Positions 35,160 through 46,736 of a stretch of 64,000 bases of DNA are shown here, in pieces (the stretch's first letter is position 1; each line of letters starts with the position of its first letter). Source of the stretch: Streptantibioticus rubrisoli (GTDB taxonomy: Bacteria; Actinomycetota; Actinomycetes; Streptomycetales; Streptomycetaceae); assembly GCF_024436055.1 (NCBI RefSeq), contig NZ_JANFNH010000024.1:26551-90550 (forward strand). The letters run 5' to 3'. The position numbers were made by a program, and so were the translations under genes. The notes beneath the pieces were generated by a model, which was not told the DNA's origin, ran no database searches, and saw nothing but the letters and a program-made list of their open reading frames with translations.

Positions 35160-35192
35160 GGTCGCGCAGTTCCCCGCGCCCCTTCAGGGCGA
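35160..35192. repeat. Streptomyces-type intergenic repeat
   Basis: GGTCGCGCAGTTCCCCGCGC followed by CCCTTCAGGGCGA. This G/C-rich element is, from memory, scattered in many copies between genes of Streptomyces chromosomes. It lies just after the ATPase stop. Confidence 0.55.
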
Positions 35193-35272
35193 AGGCAAGG
35201 CGTCCGTCCGCGCACGGAGCCCCAGGGCCCATCGCGGGTCCAGACCCCAAACCCCAAGCCCACCAAGGGGGT

Positions 35273-35428
35273 CAGGGCGCAGCCCCGGAAACAGGGCCCG
35301 GGACGCAGCCCCAGAAAGGGGGCCGGGGGCGCAGCCCCAGAAACAGGGCCCGGGACGCAGCCCCAGAAAGGGGGCCGGGGGCGCAGCCCCTGAAACGGGC
35401 CCGGGGGCGGAGCCCCCGGGGGAACCGG
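35273..35428. repeat. 26-bp intergenic tandem repeat array (six units)
   Basis: Six consecutive 26-base units at 35273, 35299, 35325, 35351, 35377 and 35403. They alternate between a GGGACGCAGCCCCAGAAAGG type and a GGGGGCGCAGCCCCAGAAAC type, so the exact long period is 52. Each unit contains a small GGGGC...GCCCC hairpin. The last (GGGGGCGGAGCCCCC) is the strongest. The array fills most of the 349-base gap between the convergent ATPase and rpsD genes and may terminate transcription from both sides. Open frames across it look non-coding. Confidence 0.85.
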
Positions 35429-35448
35429 GTTGCCCAGATGACCGTAGG

Positions 35449-36060
35449 TCAGCGGGCGTAGTACTCGACGACCAACTGCTCGTCGCAGACCACCGGAATC
35501 TCACGGCGGTTCGGGTCGCGGTCCAGGCGGAAGGCCAGCGCGTCCAGGTTGACCTCCAGGTACTTGGGGGTCTCACCGTCGGCCGCCCAGCCGCCCTCGC
35601 GGGCCACCAGGAACGGGGTCTTGGCGCGTGAGCGCTCCCGCACCCGCACCACGTCGTCCGGGCGGACCCGGAAGGAGGGACGGTCCACCTTGCGACCGTT
35701 CACCTCGATGTGACCGTGCACCACCATCTGGCGGGCCTGGTAGATCGTGCGGGCGAGCCCGGCCCGCAGCACGAGCGCGTCAAGGCGCCGCTCCAGCTCG
35801 ATGATCAGCGCGTCACCGGTCTTGCCCTCGACCTTGCGGGCACGGTCGTAGGCGCGCCGCATCTGCGTCTCGCTGATGTCGTACTGGGCGCGCAGCCGCT
35901 GCTTCTCCAGCAGCCGAACCTTGTAGTCACTGCTCTGCTTGCGGCCGCGACCGTGCTGTCCCGGCGGGTAGGGGCGCGCCTCGAAGTACTTCACGGCCTT
36001 CGGGGTCAGCGCTATGCCGAGCGCGCGGGACTTCTTGACCTTGGGACGCGACTGGTTCAC
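35449..36060 (-). CDS. rpsD: 30S ribosomal protein S4, zinc-free form
   Basis: Primary 16S rRNA-binding protein that nucleates small-subunit assembly. The 203-residue sequence has the S4 N-terminal domain ([18 protein letters not shown] ... [32 protein letters not shown]) and the C-terminal S4 RNA-binding fold ([44 protein letters not shown]). The four zinc-binding Cys of classical S4 are missing, so it is the C-minus form. Streptomyces keeps this gene outside the main ribosomal protein operon. The start is GTG 36060, only 55 bases from the divergent DUF2470 gene start. Confidence 0.97.
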   Translation of the reverse strand: MNQSRPKVKKSRALGIALTPKAVKYFEARPYPPGQHGRGRKQSSDYKVRLLEKQRLRAQYDISETQMRRAYDRARKVEGKTGDALIIELERRLDALVLRAGLARTIYQARQMVVHGHIEVNGRKVDRPSFRVRPDDVVRVRERSRAKTPFLVAREGGWAADGETPKYLEVNLDALAFRLDRDPNRREIPVVCDEQLVVEYYAR

Positions 36061-36082
36061 GTTCTCCAGACCTCCATGTAAG

Positions 36083-36101
36083 TTAGGTGAGGCTTACCTT
36101 A
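36083..36101. promoter_or_regulatory. iron box (DmdR/IdeR/DtxR-type operator)
   Basis: TTAGGTGAGGCTTACCTTA matches 16 of 19 positions of the iron-box consensus TTAGGTTAGGCTAACCTAA as I recall it, including both TTAGGT-like half sites. It lies in the 55-base divergent gap between rpsD and the DUF2470 gene, 15 bases before the ATG of the latter, where a bound repressor would block transcription. Confidence 0.8.
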
Positions 36102-36115
36102 GCTGAGGAGATCGC

Positions 36116-36931
36116 ATGAATCGACCCGGGAACCCCATGCCGCCCAGCGCGGAGCACACCACAGCGGTGGCCGGTGAGGGGCATAGTCAGCCGCGTCCCG
36201 AAGAGGAAAACGCGCTCACGATGCCGACGGCAGCGGAGCGCCTGCGAACTCTCGTCGAGGGTAACTCGTCGGCCCTGCTCGTCATTCCCGGCCTGGACGG
36301 CGCCGATCCGCTGGACATGGTGCCGTCCGAGCGCACGGTGACCGAGGAAGGCGACGTCGTCCTGTGCCTGCCGCCCAACTCCCCCGCGGTGCGCGCCGCC
36401 ACGCACGCCGAGGCGGACGAGCTCAGCGCTGTGCTGGAGATCACGGATGTCGCCCCGGTCGCGGTCGCCCACCGGGTCCGGGCCCGCGCCTGGGTGGCCG
36501 GCTGGCTCACCCCGCTCCGCGACGGACGCCCGGCACGGCTACGGCTTGAGGTCGGCGAGGCGGCGGTGGAGGACCTGTGGGGCGCGGACCCGGTCGAGCC
36601 GGACGAGTTCGCCGCCGCTCTGCCCGATCCGTTCGCCGCCCAGGAGGCCGAACTGCTCCAGCACCTCGCCGCCGCGCACGGCGGCCAACTCGACTGGTTG
36701 TGCGCGTTGGTCAGCGGGCGGGACGGACGCTGCGCGGCACCGGGCGGCGCGGTCCCGGTGGCGCTCGACCGGTTCGGACTGCGGGTGCGGTTCGGCGGGG
36801 ACGGCCACGTCTTCGACGCGCGCTTCGACTTCCCCACGCCGGTGGCCGACCACGGTGAACTGCGGCGCACGATGCACGCGTTGTTCGACAGCGCACGGGA
36901 CGCCGCCGGACAGCCGCGGGGCGAGGAGTAG
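36116..36931 (+). CDS. DUF2470 domain protein, predicted iron-regulated
   Basis: The 271-residue protein starts at ATG 36116 with GAGGAG five bases upstream. An alternative ATG at 36221 (MPTAAERLRTLVEGN) would remove a low-complexity leader. The N-terminal part resembles the split-barrel (pyridoxamine-phosphate-oxidase-like) fold (SSALLVIPGLDGADPLDMVP ... RARAWVAGWLTPLRDG). The C-terminus is the DUF2470 domain (FAAQEAELLQHLAAAHGGQLDWLCALV ... LDRFGLRVRF), the domain at the end of HugZ-type heme-utilisation proteins. With the iron box upstream, I infer a role in heme or iron use. The YciI gene follows closely. Confidence 0.85.
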   Translation: MNRPGNPMPPSAEHTTAVAGEGHSQPRPEEENALTMPTAAERLRTLVEGNSSALLVIPGLDGADPLDMVPSERTVTEEGDVVLCLPPNSPAVRAATHAEADELSAVLEITDVAPVAVAHRVRARAWVAGWLTPLRDGRPARLRLEVGEAAVEDLWGADPVEPDEFAAALPDPFAAQEAELLQHLAAAHGGQLDWLCALVSGRDGRCAAPGGAVPVALDRFGLRVRFGGDGHVFDARFDFPTPVADHGELRRTMHALFDSARDAAGQPRGEE

Positions 36932-36941
36932 TGTGCCGATC

Positions 36942-37241
36942 ATGTTTGTCGTCGAACTGACCTACACCGCACCGCTGGACCGCGTCGACGCCGCGCTCGC
37001 CGACCACGTCGCCTGGCTGGACAAGCAGTACGCCGATGGCGTCGTCATCGCCTCGGGCCGCAAGCAGCCCCGGGACGGCGGCGTGCTGATCGCGGTGGCG
37101 CCGGACCGGGCCACCGTCGAAGCACTGGTCGCCACCGACCCGTTCGCCATCGCGGGCGTCGCCGACTACCGGATCACCGAGTTCATCGCCACCAAGACCG
37201 CACCCGCCCTGGAGCGGTACCGGCAGCAACTCCCGTCCTGA
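36942..37241 (+). CDS. YciI family protein
   Basis: A small (99-residue) dimeric alpha+beta barrel protein. The sequence MFVVELTYTAPLDRVDAALADHVAWLDKQYADGVVIASGRKQPRDGGVLIAVAP has the YciI hallmarks: the conserved His in the DHVAWL helix and the SGRKxPRxGGxxI segment. Biochemical function is unclear for most of the family. GTG 36933 is an alternative start close to a GAGGAG. It probably shares the iron-controlled transcript of the DUF2470 gene, since the gap is 10 bases or fewer. It converges with rarA. Confidence 0.9.
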   Translation: MFVVELTYTAPLDRVDAALADHVAWLDKQYADGVVIASGRKQPRDGGVLIAVAPDRATVEALVATDPFAIAGVADYRITEFIATKTAPALERYRQQLPS

Positions 37242-37251
37242 TCCGGGTCAT

Positions 37252-38601
37252 TCACTCCCCCGACAGCCTGCCCCGGACCCGGTCCAGCACATCCGCGTAC
37301 CGCGCCTCCGCGCCGTAACGCGTGGGCTCGTAGTAGCGCCTGCCGTGCACCTCGTCCGGGGCGTACTGCTGGGCGGCGATGGCGCCCGGCAGGTCGTGCG
37401 GATACTGGTAGCCCTCGCCGTGGCCGAGCTTGCCCGCGCCCTTGTAGTGGCTGTCCCGCAGATGCGGCGGGACCGGTCCCGCCAGGCCCTTGCGGACATC
37501 GCCCAGCGCCGCGTCTATCGCCAGGTAGGCGGCGTTGGACTTGGGGGCGAGCGCCAGCGCGATGGTGGCCTGGGACAGGGTGATCCGCGCTTCCGGGAAG
37601 CCGATCATCTGCACCGCCTGGGCGGCGGCGACCGCGGTCTGCAGGGCCGTGGGATCCGCCAGGCCGATGTCCTCGCTGGCCGAGATCATCAGCCGCCGGG
37701 CGATGAACCGCGGGTCCTCACCCGCCTCGATCATGCGGGCCAGATAGTGCAGGGCGGCGTCCACATCGGAGCCCCTGATGGACTTGATCAGGGCGCTGGC
37801 CACGTCGTAGTGCTGGTCACCGGCGCGGTCGTACTTCACCGCGGCCCGGTCCACGGCCGCTTCCAGCGTCTCCAGGGTGATCTCCGGCTCGCCCTTGGCG
37901 ATCGCCGAGCCCGCCCCCGCCTCCAGCGCGGTGAGCGCGCGCCGGGCGTCGCCGCCCGCGATCCGCAGCAGGTGCGCCTCGGAGTCCTCGGGCAGGGTGA
38001 CGGCGCCCGCCAGGCCGCGCGGATCGGCCAGCGCCCGGCGCAGCAGGCCGCGAAGGTCGTCGTCGGTGAGCGCTTCGAGAGTGAGCAGCAGCGAGCGGGA
38101 CAGCAGCGGGGAGATCACCGAGAAGTAGGGGTTCTCGGTGGTGGCGGCGATCAGCGTCACCCAGCGGTTCTCCACCGCCGGGAGCAGCGAGTCCTGTTGG
38201 GCCTTGCTGAAGCGGTGGATCTCGTCCAGGAACAGCAGCGTCTCGCGTCCGTACCCGCCCGACTCGCGCTTGGCGCTGTCGATGGCGGCGCGGACCTCCT
38301 TGACGCCAGCGGTGATCGCCGAAAGTTCCACGAACCGCCGGTTGGTGGCATGGCTGACCACATACGCCAACGTGGTCTTACCGGTGCCGGGCGGCCCCCA
38401 CAGGATCACCGAGGCGGGACCGGCCGGACCGCCGCCGCCCTCACCCACGAGACGGCGCAGCGGCGAGCCGGTCTTGAGCAGGTGCCGCTGGCCCACCACC
38501 TCGTCGAGGGTGCGCGGGCGCATCCGCACGGCGAGCGGACTGACGCCCGGCTCCCTCTCCTGGCGTTCCTCTGCGGCTGCGGTGAACAGGTCGGCTTCCA
38601 C
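37252..38601 (-). CDS. rarA: replication-associated recombination protein A (AAA ATPase RarA/MgsA)
   Basis: Acts at stalled replication forks with SSB; related to clamp-loader and RuvB-type ATPases. The 449-residue protein shows [21 protein letters not shown], Walker [19 protein letters not shown] (about residues 67-84), Walker [19 protein letters not shown], and sensor 1 [22 protein letters not shown]. The C-terminal tetramerisation domain ([48 protein letters not shown]) is typical. It starts at ATG 38601 (MEADLFT) and ends ten bases from the convergent YciI gene. Confidence 0.95.
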   Translation of the reverse strand: MEADLFTAAAEERQEREPGVSPLAVRMRPRTLDEVVGQRHLLKTGSPLRRLVGEGGGGPAGPASVILWGPPGTGKTTLAYVVSHATNRRFVELSAITAGVKEVRAAIDSAKRESGGYGRETLLFLDEIHRFSKAQQDSLLPAVENRWVTLIAATTENPYFSVISPLLSRSLLLTLEALTDDDLRGLLRRALADPRGLAGAVTLPEDSEAHLLRIAGGDARRALTALEAGAGSAIAKGEPEITLETLEAAVDRAAVKYDRAGDQHYDVASALIKSIRGSDVDAALHYLARMIEAGEDPRFIARRLMISASEDIGLADPTALQTAVAAAQAVQMIGFPEARITLSQATIALALAPKSNAAYLAIDAALGDVRKGLAGPVPPHLRDSHYKGAGKLGHGEGYQYPHDLPGAIAAQQYAPDEVHGRRYYEPTRYGAEARYADVLDRVRGRLSGE

Positions 38602-38683
38602 GCGAAGAAGCCTAGGGCAACCCTCTGACAGCCCCCGGCCGCGGCCGAGAGCACCGAACCCGGGGGGTGCCCCGGGGACCCGC

Positions 38684-39322
38684 CTAGATCAGCGTGCTCC
38701 AGTACGACCACCAGCGGGTCAGGATCAGCATCAGGATCACGCCGTACCACAGCACCGGTACCGCCCAGTGGAACTCCAGCACCGCCGAGCGCGGCCCCTG
38801 CGGCACCGGGATGATCCGGTGCTTGATGTTGTGCACCAGCGTGTACCAGAAGGCGGCGATGGTGGCGCCCCAGGCGAGCATGCACCACGGGCACAGCGAG
38901 CCGATCGAGTAGAGCGACTCGTACTGCAGCCACGTCACGAAGCCGACGCCGAAGAGCGTGCCCGCCTGCAGGCCGAGCCAGAACCAGCGGCGGAAGCGGG
39001 CGCCGGAGAGCACCGCCATGCCGACGCAGATCACCACCGGGTAGGCGACCAGGCCGATCATCGGGTTCGGGAAGCCGAAGGCCTTCGCCTGGGCGCTCTT
39101 CATGATGTTGCCGCAGGAAATGATCGGATTGAGGCTGCAGCCGGGGACGAAGTTGGGGTTCTTGTAGAGCTCGAACTCATCCAGGGTGATGTACCAGGAG
39201 GCGATCAGGCCCAGCACACCGCAGACCACGAGCAGCACACCGAGGGCCCGGCCCGCTCCGATCAGTGCCGTCGTCCGCTCTCCCTCGCCGGTGCGGGCCT
39301 CGTCAAGCGTCGATGTCGTCAT
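38684..39322 (-). CDS. vitamin K epoxide reductase (VKOR) family membrane protein
   Basis: A four- to five-helix membrane protein of 212 residues that should reoxidise a DsbA-like partner using quinone to make disulfides outside the membrane. The loop Cys pair occurs in [17 protein letters not shown], and the active-site CxxC is [11 protein letters not shown] (about residues 145-155). Hydrophobic segments include [38 protein letters not shown] and [14 protein letters not shown]. It lies 82 bases upstream of rarA on the same strand. Confidence 0.92.
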   Translation of the reverse strand: MTTSTLDEARTGEGERTTALIGAGRALGVLLVVCGVLGLIASWYITLDEFELYKNPNFVPGCSLNPIISCGNIMKSAQAKAFGFPNPMIGLVAYPVVICVGMAVLSGARFRRWFWLGLQAGTLFGVGFVTWLQYESLYSIGSLCPWCMLAWGATIAAFWYTLVHNIKHRIIPVPQGPRSAVLEFHWAVPVLWYGVILMLILTRWWSYWSTLI

Positions 39323-39443
39323 ACCGCCTTCTGTCCCCGTGTCCGTGGTGGTCGCCTGTTCCAGGGTGCCTCATTGTGCCCCAGGGTGTACCCCGGCGGA
39401 GCGTAACCGTCGAGTGACGTCGGGCGGCCCCGGCTTGACGGGC

Positions 39444-39474
39444 GGGGGACCGGACGGCGCATATCCGGTCCCCC
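39444..39474 (-). terminator. terminator after hisS
   Basis: A perfect 11-bp inverted repeat (GGGGGACCGGA, 39444-39454, pairing with 39464-39474) with a nine-base loop, 30 bases after the hisS stop. Confidence 0.75.
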
Positions 39475-39504
39475 TTGTCGCTACGTACGGACTCGAACCC
39501 CGGT

Positions 39505-40773
39505 TCAGCTCCGGCCGAGCCGCTCGCGGACCGCGGCCACCAGCCCGTCCAGCGGCACCGCGGTCTGCTCGCCACTGGCCAGGTCCTTCAGCTGCACGGC
39601 GCCCTCGGCGAGGTCGCGCTCACCGGCGACCACCGCGAACCGGGCGCCGGACCGGTTGGCCGACTTCATCGCGTTCTTCAGGCCCTTGCCGCCGTACGCG
39701 AAGTCCGTCGCCACGCCCTGCCGACGCAGTTCGGTGACGAGCGAGAACAGTGCCCGCCGCGCCTCCTCGCCCAGCGGCACCGCGAACACCTCGGTGTGTG
39801 CGGGCAGTTCGAGCTCGACGCCCTCGGCCTTCAGCGCCAGTACGGTGCGGTCCACGCCCAGCGCCCAGCCCACCGACGGCAGCGCCGGGCCGCCGATCAT
39901 CTCGGACAGGCCGTCGTAGCGGCCGCCACCGCCGACCGCGGACTGCGAGCCGAGGCCGTCGTGCACGAACTCGAAGGTGGTCCTGGTGTAGTAGTCCAGG
40001 CCGCGCACCAGCTTGGGGTCGTCCTCGAACGCCACGCCCGCGGCGGTCAGCAGCTCGCGCACCTGCTCGTGGTACGCCTTGCACGCCTCGCACAGGTGGT
40101 CGCGCATCATCGGGGCGCCGGTCAACTGCTTCTGCACCGACTCGCGCTTGTCGTCCAGCACCCGCAGCGGGTTGATCTCCACCCGGCGCCGGGTGTCCTC
40201 GTCCAGGTCGAGACCGCGCAGGAACTCCTGGAGCGCGGCGCGGTAGACCGGGCGGCACTCCTTGTCGCCCAGCGAGTTGAGCAGCAGGCGGAAGTTGCGC
40301 AGGCCCAGCGAGCGGTAGGCGTCATTGGCCAGGATGATCAACTCGGCGTCGAGCGCCGGGTCCTCGGCGCCCAGCGCCTCCGCCCCGACCTGCGAGAAGT
40401 GCCGGTAACGGCCCTTCTGCGGGCGCTCGTAGCGGTAGTACGAACCGGAGTACCACAGCTTGACCGGCAGGTTGCCGAGCTTGTGCAGGTTGGCCTCCAG
40501 CGCGGCGCGCAGCACGGAGGCGGTGCCCTCGGGGCGCAGCGCCAGCTCGTCGCCGCCCTTGGTGGTGAGGGTGTACATCTCCTTGGTCACGATGTCGGTG
40601 GACTCGCCCACACCGCGGGAGAAGAGTTCCACCGACTCGAAGCCGGGGGTCTCGATGTAGCCGTACCCGGCGCGCTTGAGCGGCGCGGAGATCGCCTCGC
40701 GTACCGCGAGGAACACGGAGGAGTCCGGCGGGATCAGGTCGTACGTGCCCTTGGGGGCGGTAAAGGTACTCAA
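39505..40773 (-). CDS. hisS: histidyl-tRNA synthetase
   Basis: Class-II synthetase charging tRNA-His. Motif 2 ([17 protein letters not shown] and [26 protein letters not shown]), the histidine loop [20 protein letters not shown], motif 3 ([15 protein letters not shown] ... [13 protein letters not shown]) and the C-terminal anticodon-binding domain are intact. I chose TTG 40773, giving (M)[15 protein letters not shown] and 422 residues, because homologues begin there. A GTG at 40788, overlapping the upstream hydrolase stop as GTGA, is a real alternative and adds five residues. Confidence 0.96.
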   Translation of the reverse strand: MSTFTAPKGTYDLIPPDSSVFLAVREAISAPLKRAGYGYIETPGFESVELFSRGVGESTDIVTKEMYTLTTKGGDELALRPEGTASVLRAALEANLHKLGNLPVKLWYSGSYYRYERPQKGRYRHFSQVGAEALGAEDPALDAELIILANDAYRSLGLRNFRLLLNSLGDKECRPVYRAALQEFLRGLDLDEDTRRRVEINPLRVLDDKRESVQKQLTGAPMMRDHLCEACKAYHEQVRELLTAAGVAFEDDPKLVRGLDYYTRTTFEFVHDGLGSQSAVGGGGRYDGLSEMIGGPALPSVGWALGVDRTVLALKAEGVELELPAHTEVFAVPLGEEARRALFSLVTELRRQGVATDFAYGGKGLKNAMKSANRSGARFAVVAGERDLAEGAVQLKDLASGEQTAVPLDGLVAAVRERLGRS

Positions 40774-40784
40774 CGGAAGAGTCG

Positions 40785-41495
40785 TCACAATCCTCGTCGC
40801 GGAGCCGTGGTGTCGGCTCCGAGGCCACGGGCCACCTCGCGTAGGTACGGGTTGGTGGCGCGTTCGCGGCCGATGGTGGTCTGGGGGCCGTGGCCGGACA
40901 GCACCACGGTCGAGTCGTCGAGCGGCAGGCACACCCGGGCCAGCGACTCAAGGATCTCGGCGTGCGAGCCGCCGGGCAGGTCGGTGCGTCCGATGGAGCC
41001 GGCGAACAGCAGGTCACCCGAGAACAGCACCGGCGGGATGTCCGCCGTCTCGGGCAGCCGGAAGGTCACTGACCCCCTGGTATGGCCGGGAGCGTGCGCG
41101 ACGGTCAGCTCCAGTCCGGCCAGGGACAGCGCCGAGCCGTCGGTCAGCTCCCGTACGTCGTCGGGCTCCCCCACCGTCAGCTCGCCCATCAGCTGCTGGC
41201 CGATGGACATGCCCAGCGCCTTCTCCGGGTCGCTCATCATGTAGCGGTCCTCGGGGTGGATCCAGGCGGGCACGCCATGGGCGCCGCACACCGGAACGAC
41301 GGAGGCGACGTGGTCGAGATGGCCGTGGGTGAGGACGACGGCCACCGGCTTGAGCCGGTGCTTGGCGATGGTCTCCTCAACGCCCGGGGCCGCTTCATGG
41401 CCCGGGTCGATGATCACGCACTCCTCACCGGCGGCGGGGGCGACCAGATAGCAGTTGGTCCCCCAGGCCCCGGCGGGGAACCCGGCAATGAGCAC
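40785..41495 (-). CDS. metallo-beta-lactamase-fold hydrolase (glyoxalase II-like)
   Basis: The 236-residue cytosolic protein has the complete dinuclear metal site: [14 protein letters not shown] (HxHxDH), [32 protein letters not shown] (bridging Asp) and [21 protein letters not shown]. This is closest to glyoxalase II or persulfide dioxygenase-like enzymes, but the substrate cannot be read from sequence. Upstream of hisS in the same direction with overlapping ends, a conserved actinobacterial pair. Confidence 0.92.
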   Translation of the reverse strand: MLIAGFPAGAWGTNCYLVAPAAGEECVIIDPGHEAAPGVEETIAKHRLKPVAVVLTHGHLDHVASVVPVCGAHGVPAWIHPEDRYMMSDPEKALGMSIGQQLMGELTVGEPDDVRELTDGSALSLAGLELTVAHAPGHTRGSVTFRLPETADIPPVLFSGDLLFAGSIGRTDLPGGSHAEILESLARVCLPLDDSTVVLSGHGPQTTIGRERATNPYLREVARGLGADTTAPRRGL

Positions 41496-41677
41496 GATCG
41501 TCCTTCTGTCGTCCGCGTCGGTCTACGCAGCAGGTTTCTGCAGACGACGAGCCTACCGGCGGCGGTACGGCACAAGCGAACCCGTATCGTCGCGGGTCTC
41601 GTACGGGTCCCGTATCGTCACCGCAGCAGACCGAAGCGGCAACGGCTAGCGCCACGGCAAACCCGGGAGAAGCAGAA

Positions 41678-42502
41678 GTGGTCAGCAAGGATCAGCGGCG
41701 GCGCCAACTCGCCCGCGAGAAGTACCTGCGCCAGCAGCAGCGCCGCACCCAGCAGCGCAGCAGGGCGCGCAAGCGCAACGCGGCGATCGCCGGTGTGGTC
41801 GCCGTCGTCGTGGCGGCGGGCGCCGCGGCCTGGGCCTCCACCGGACTGGGCGGCGACAAGAAGACCACCGCCGACGCGGCCAGCACCGCGTCCGCGACGC
41901 CCACCAGCAAGGCGCCTGACCCGTGCGCCAAGCCCGCCGCGGGCTCCCCCGGCACCAAGCAGTGGAAGTCCGAGCCATCGATGTCCATCGATAGCCACGC
42001 CACGTACACCATGGACCTCGGCACCACCTGCGGTGACATCAAGCTGAAGCTGGACGCGGCGGGCGCCCCGCACACCGTGAACTCCTTCAAGTTCCTGGCC
42101 GACCAGGGCTACTTCGACCACACCAGGTGCCACCGGCTGACCACCAGCAACATCTATGTGCTGCAGTGCGGCGACCCCACGGGCTCCGGCCAGGGCGGCC
42201 CCGGCTACACGCTGCCGGACGAGAACCTCAAGGACCCCGCGATCGCCAAGGGCACCTACCCGGCGGGCACCGTCGCCATGGCGAACACCGGCCAGCCGCA
42301 CACCGGCGGCAGCCAGTTCTTCCTGGTCTACAAGGACAGCCCGCTGCCCGCCTCGTACACCCCGTTCGGCAGCATTGACGCCGACGGCATGAAGGTGCTG
42401 CAGAAGATCGCCGGCGCGGGCGAGGACGATTCCAACAACCCGGGCGACGGCAAGCCCAACGCCACCGTGGTGATCAACAAGGCGACCGTCACGCAGTCGT
42501 GA
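41678..42502 (+). CDS. cyclophilin-type peptidyl-prolyl isomerase, membrane-anchored
   Basis: The 274-residue protein starts at GTG 41678 with GGGAGAAG upstream. A very basic cytosolic N-terminus (QRRRQLAREKYLRQQQRRTQQRSRARKRNA) precedes a single hydrophobic segment (AIAGVVAVVVAAGAAAWAS, about 36-54). There is no lipobox Cys, so it is a signal-anchored extracytoplasmic protein. After an Ala/Thr/Ser linker comes the cyclophilin domain: VNSFKFLADQGYFDHTRCHRL, GPGYTLPDENL, GTVAMANTGQPHTGGSQFFLVYKDSPLP and YTPFGSIDADGMKVLQKIA. It probably assists folding of secreted proteins. Confidence 0.94.
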   Translation: MVSKDQRRRQLAREKYLRQQQRRTQQRSRARKRNAAIAGVVAVVVAAGAAAWASTGLGGDKKTTADAASTASATPTSKAPDPCAKPAAGSPGTKQWKSEPSMSIDSHATYTMDLGTTCGDIKLKLDAAGAPHTVNSFKFLADQGYFDHTRCHRLTTSNIYVLQCGDPTGSGQGGPGYTLPDENLKDPAIAKGTYPAGTVAMANTGQPHTGGSQFFLVYKDSPLPASYTPFGSIDADGMKVLQKIAGAGEDDSNNPGDGKPNATVVINKATVTQS

Positions 42503-42764
42503 ATTCCGGTCGTGCGGGATGCGGACAGCCGGGGCGCGGTTCGCCTATGTTGGCGTTGTACAAGGTGACGGTCGGTCTTCGGAGCGGCCGGGGACCGCAC
42601 AGCGGGCGCCTGCGCCGACGGCAGCCGCCCCCGTGGAAACCGGATGCGGTCGCACGCACCATCAGCAGCACGTCGGAGCGGCCAGGGCGAGGTCCGGCCG
42701 GAGGAAACTGTGGACGATGCCCGAGCACCGCTGGACGGGCCGGGCATCACGTGGAGGAGGCGCT

Positions 42765-43994
42765 GTGAGCAGCGACCCATGGGGACGCGTCGACGAGACG
42801 GGGACCGTGTACGTGCGGACGGCCGACGGTGAGCGGGTTGTCGGTTCGTGGCAGGCGGGCTCTCCCGACGAGGCGCTGGCCTATTTCAAGCGCAAGTACG
42901 ACGGGCTCGTCGTCGAAATCGGCCTCCTCGAACGCCGGGTGCGTACCACCGACCTGTCCACCAAGGACGCCATGACCGCGATCGAGCACCTGCGGGCCAC
43001 GGTGGACGAGGGGCACGCGGTCGGCGATCTGGACGCGCTCAGCAAGCGTCTGGACGCCCTGGTGGAGCTGGTCGAGGCGCGCCGTGAGGAGCGCAAGGCG
43101 GCCAAGGCCAAGGCGGCGGACGAGGCGCGGACCGCCAAGGAGAACCTGGTCGCGGAGGCGGAGCAGCTGGCCACCAGCGAACAGTGGCGCAACGCCGGTG
43201 AGCGGCTGCGCGCGCTGGTGGACACCTGGAAGAGCCTGCCGCGGCTGGACCGCAAGACCGACGACGAGCTGTGGCACCGGTTCAGTCACGCCCGTTCCGT
43301 CTTCTCCAAGCGCCGCAAGGCGCACTTCGCCTCGCTCGACGCGCAGCGCGAGGAGGCCCGGCAGCTCAAGGAGAAGCTGGTCCAGGAGGCGGAGGCGCTG
43401 TCCGACTCCACCGACTGGGGTCCCACGGCTGCCCGCTACCGCGAGCTGATGGCGGAGTGGAAGGCCGCGGGCCGGGCGCAGCGGGAGGCTGAGGACGAGC
43501 TGTGGAACCGCTTCCGCGGCGCGCAGGACGTCTTCTTCGCCGCCCGGGCCGAGGTGTTCGCCGAGCGCGACTCCGAGCAGCGCGAAAACCTCGCGCTGAA
43601 GGAGGAGTTGGCGATCGAGGCGGAGAAGCTGCTGCCGGTGACGGACCTGAAGGCGGCGCGGGCCGCCTTCAGGTCGATCAACGAGCGGTGGGAGGCCATC
43701 GGCCATGTGCCGCGGGAGGCCCGCCCGAAGATCGAGGCCCGGATGCACGCGGTGGAACGTGCCATTCAGGATGCCGAGGAGGCGGAGTGGCGTCGCACCA
43801 ACCCGGAGGCGCGGGCACGCGCGGAAGGTCTCACCGGTCAACTCCAGGCCGCGGTCGACAAGTTGAAGCAGCAGATTGACGCTGCGCGGGCAGCGGGTAA
43901 CGCGGCCAAGGCCGACAAGCTCGCCAAGGAGTTGGAGGGCCGCCAGGCACTCCTGGACCAGGCCCTCAAGGGCCTTCAGGAGTTCGGCGGCTAG
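42765..43994 (+). CDS. DUF349 domain protein (coiled-coil)
   Basis: The 409-residue protein starts at GTG 42765 after GGAGGAGG. It is strongly helical and charged, with several DUF349 repeats. Each repeat has the pattern W(K)xLPxLDRKTDDELWHRFSHARSVFSKRRKAHF or W(K)AAGRAQREAEDELWNRFRGAQDVFFAARAEVF (near residues 150-190 and 225-270), and another includes WEAIGHVPREARPKIEARM. The C-terminus is an Ala/Lys coiled coil (KADKLAKELEGRQALLDQALKG). The function of the family is not established. It is convergent with rel, separated by very strong palindromes. Confidence 0.92.
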   Translation: MSSDPWGRVDETGTVYVRTADGERVVGSWQAGSPDEALAYFKRKYDGLVVEIGLLERRVRTTDLSTKDAMTAIEHLRATVDEGHAVGDLDALSKRLDALVELVEARREERKAAKAKAADEARTAKENLVAEAEQLATSEQWRNAGERLRALVDTWKSLPRLDRKTDDELWHRFSHARSVFSKRRKAHFASLDAQREEARQLKEKLVQEAEALSDSTDWGPTAARYRELMAEWKAAGRAQREAEDELWNRFRGAQDVFFAARAEVFAERDSEQRENLALKEELAIEAEKLLPVTDLKAARAAFRSINERWEAIGHVPREARPKIEARMHAVERAIQDAEEAEWRRTNPEARARAEGLTGQLQAAVDKLKQQIDAARAAGNAAKADKLAKELEGRQALLDQALKGLQEFGG

Positions 43995-44026
43995 TGCGCG
44001 TCCGCGCGTCCGCGCTGACGCGCGTC

Positions 44027-44079
44027 GTCCTCAAACGCCGGACGGGCTTGTTTATAAAGCCCGTCCGGCGTTTGAGGAC
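44027..44079. terminator. bidirectional terminator palindrome between DUF349 and rel
   Basis: A perfect 23-bp inverted repeat (44027-44049 with 44057-44079) and a seven-base A/T-rich loop. The arm includes CTCAAACGCCGGACGGGCTT, a palindrome that I recall as common between convergent genes across Streptomyces. Confidence 0.9.
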
Positions 44080-44088
44080 AAAGGGGGC

Positions 44089-44107
44089 CTGGGGGCGAAG
44101 CCCCCAG
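44089..44107. terminator. second hairpin next to the DUF349/rel palindrome
   Basis: CTGGGGGC-GAA-GCCCCCAG, an eight-base perfect stem with a three-base loop, ten bases before the rel stop. It probably adds to termination of rel transcription. Confidence 0.65.
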
Positions 44108-44117
44108 TTGAAAGGAA

Positions 44118-46580
<2,463 letters not shown>

Positions 46581-46736
46581 GGGCACTCCTCAAGCGGGTC
46601 CGGCCCCGATACGGGTCGGACTCCCATGGTATCGGTGTGTCGGCCATGACCGCGTGCGACGGCTGCCCGCAGCGCCCCCACACGCGTGGAGGCGGGCTAC
46701 CGCGATCGGGAACCCGCCTCCACCGCGCGGCTGGCG

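Noticed and set aside
35114..35461. Open frames across the 26-bp repeats (Gly/Pro/Arg-rich predicted proteins)
   Set aside because: They arise from the repeats themselves in several frames and both strands, have no ribosome site and no homology. The stretch is intergenic.
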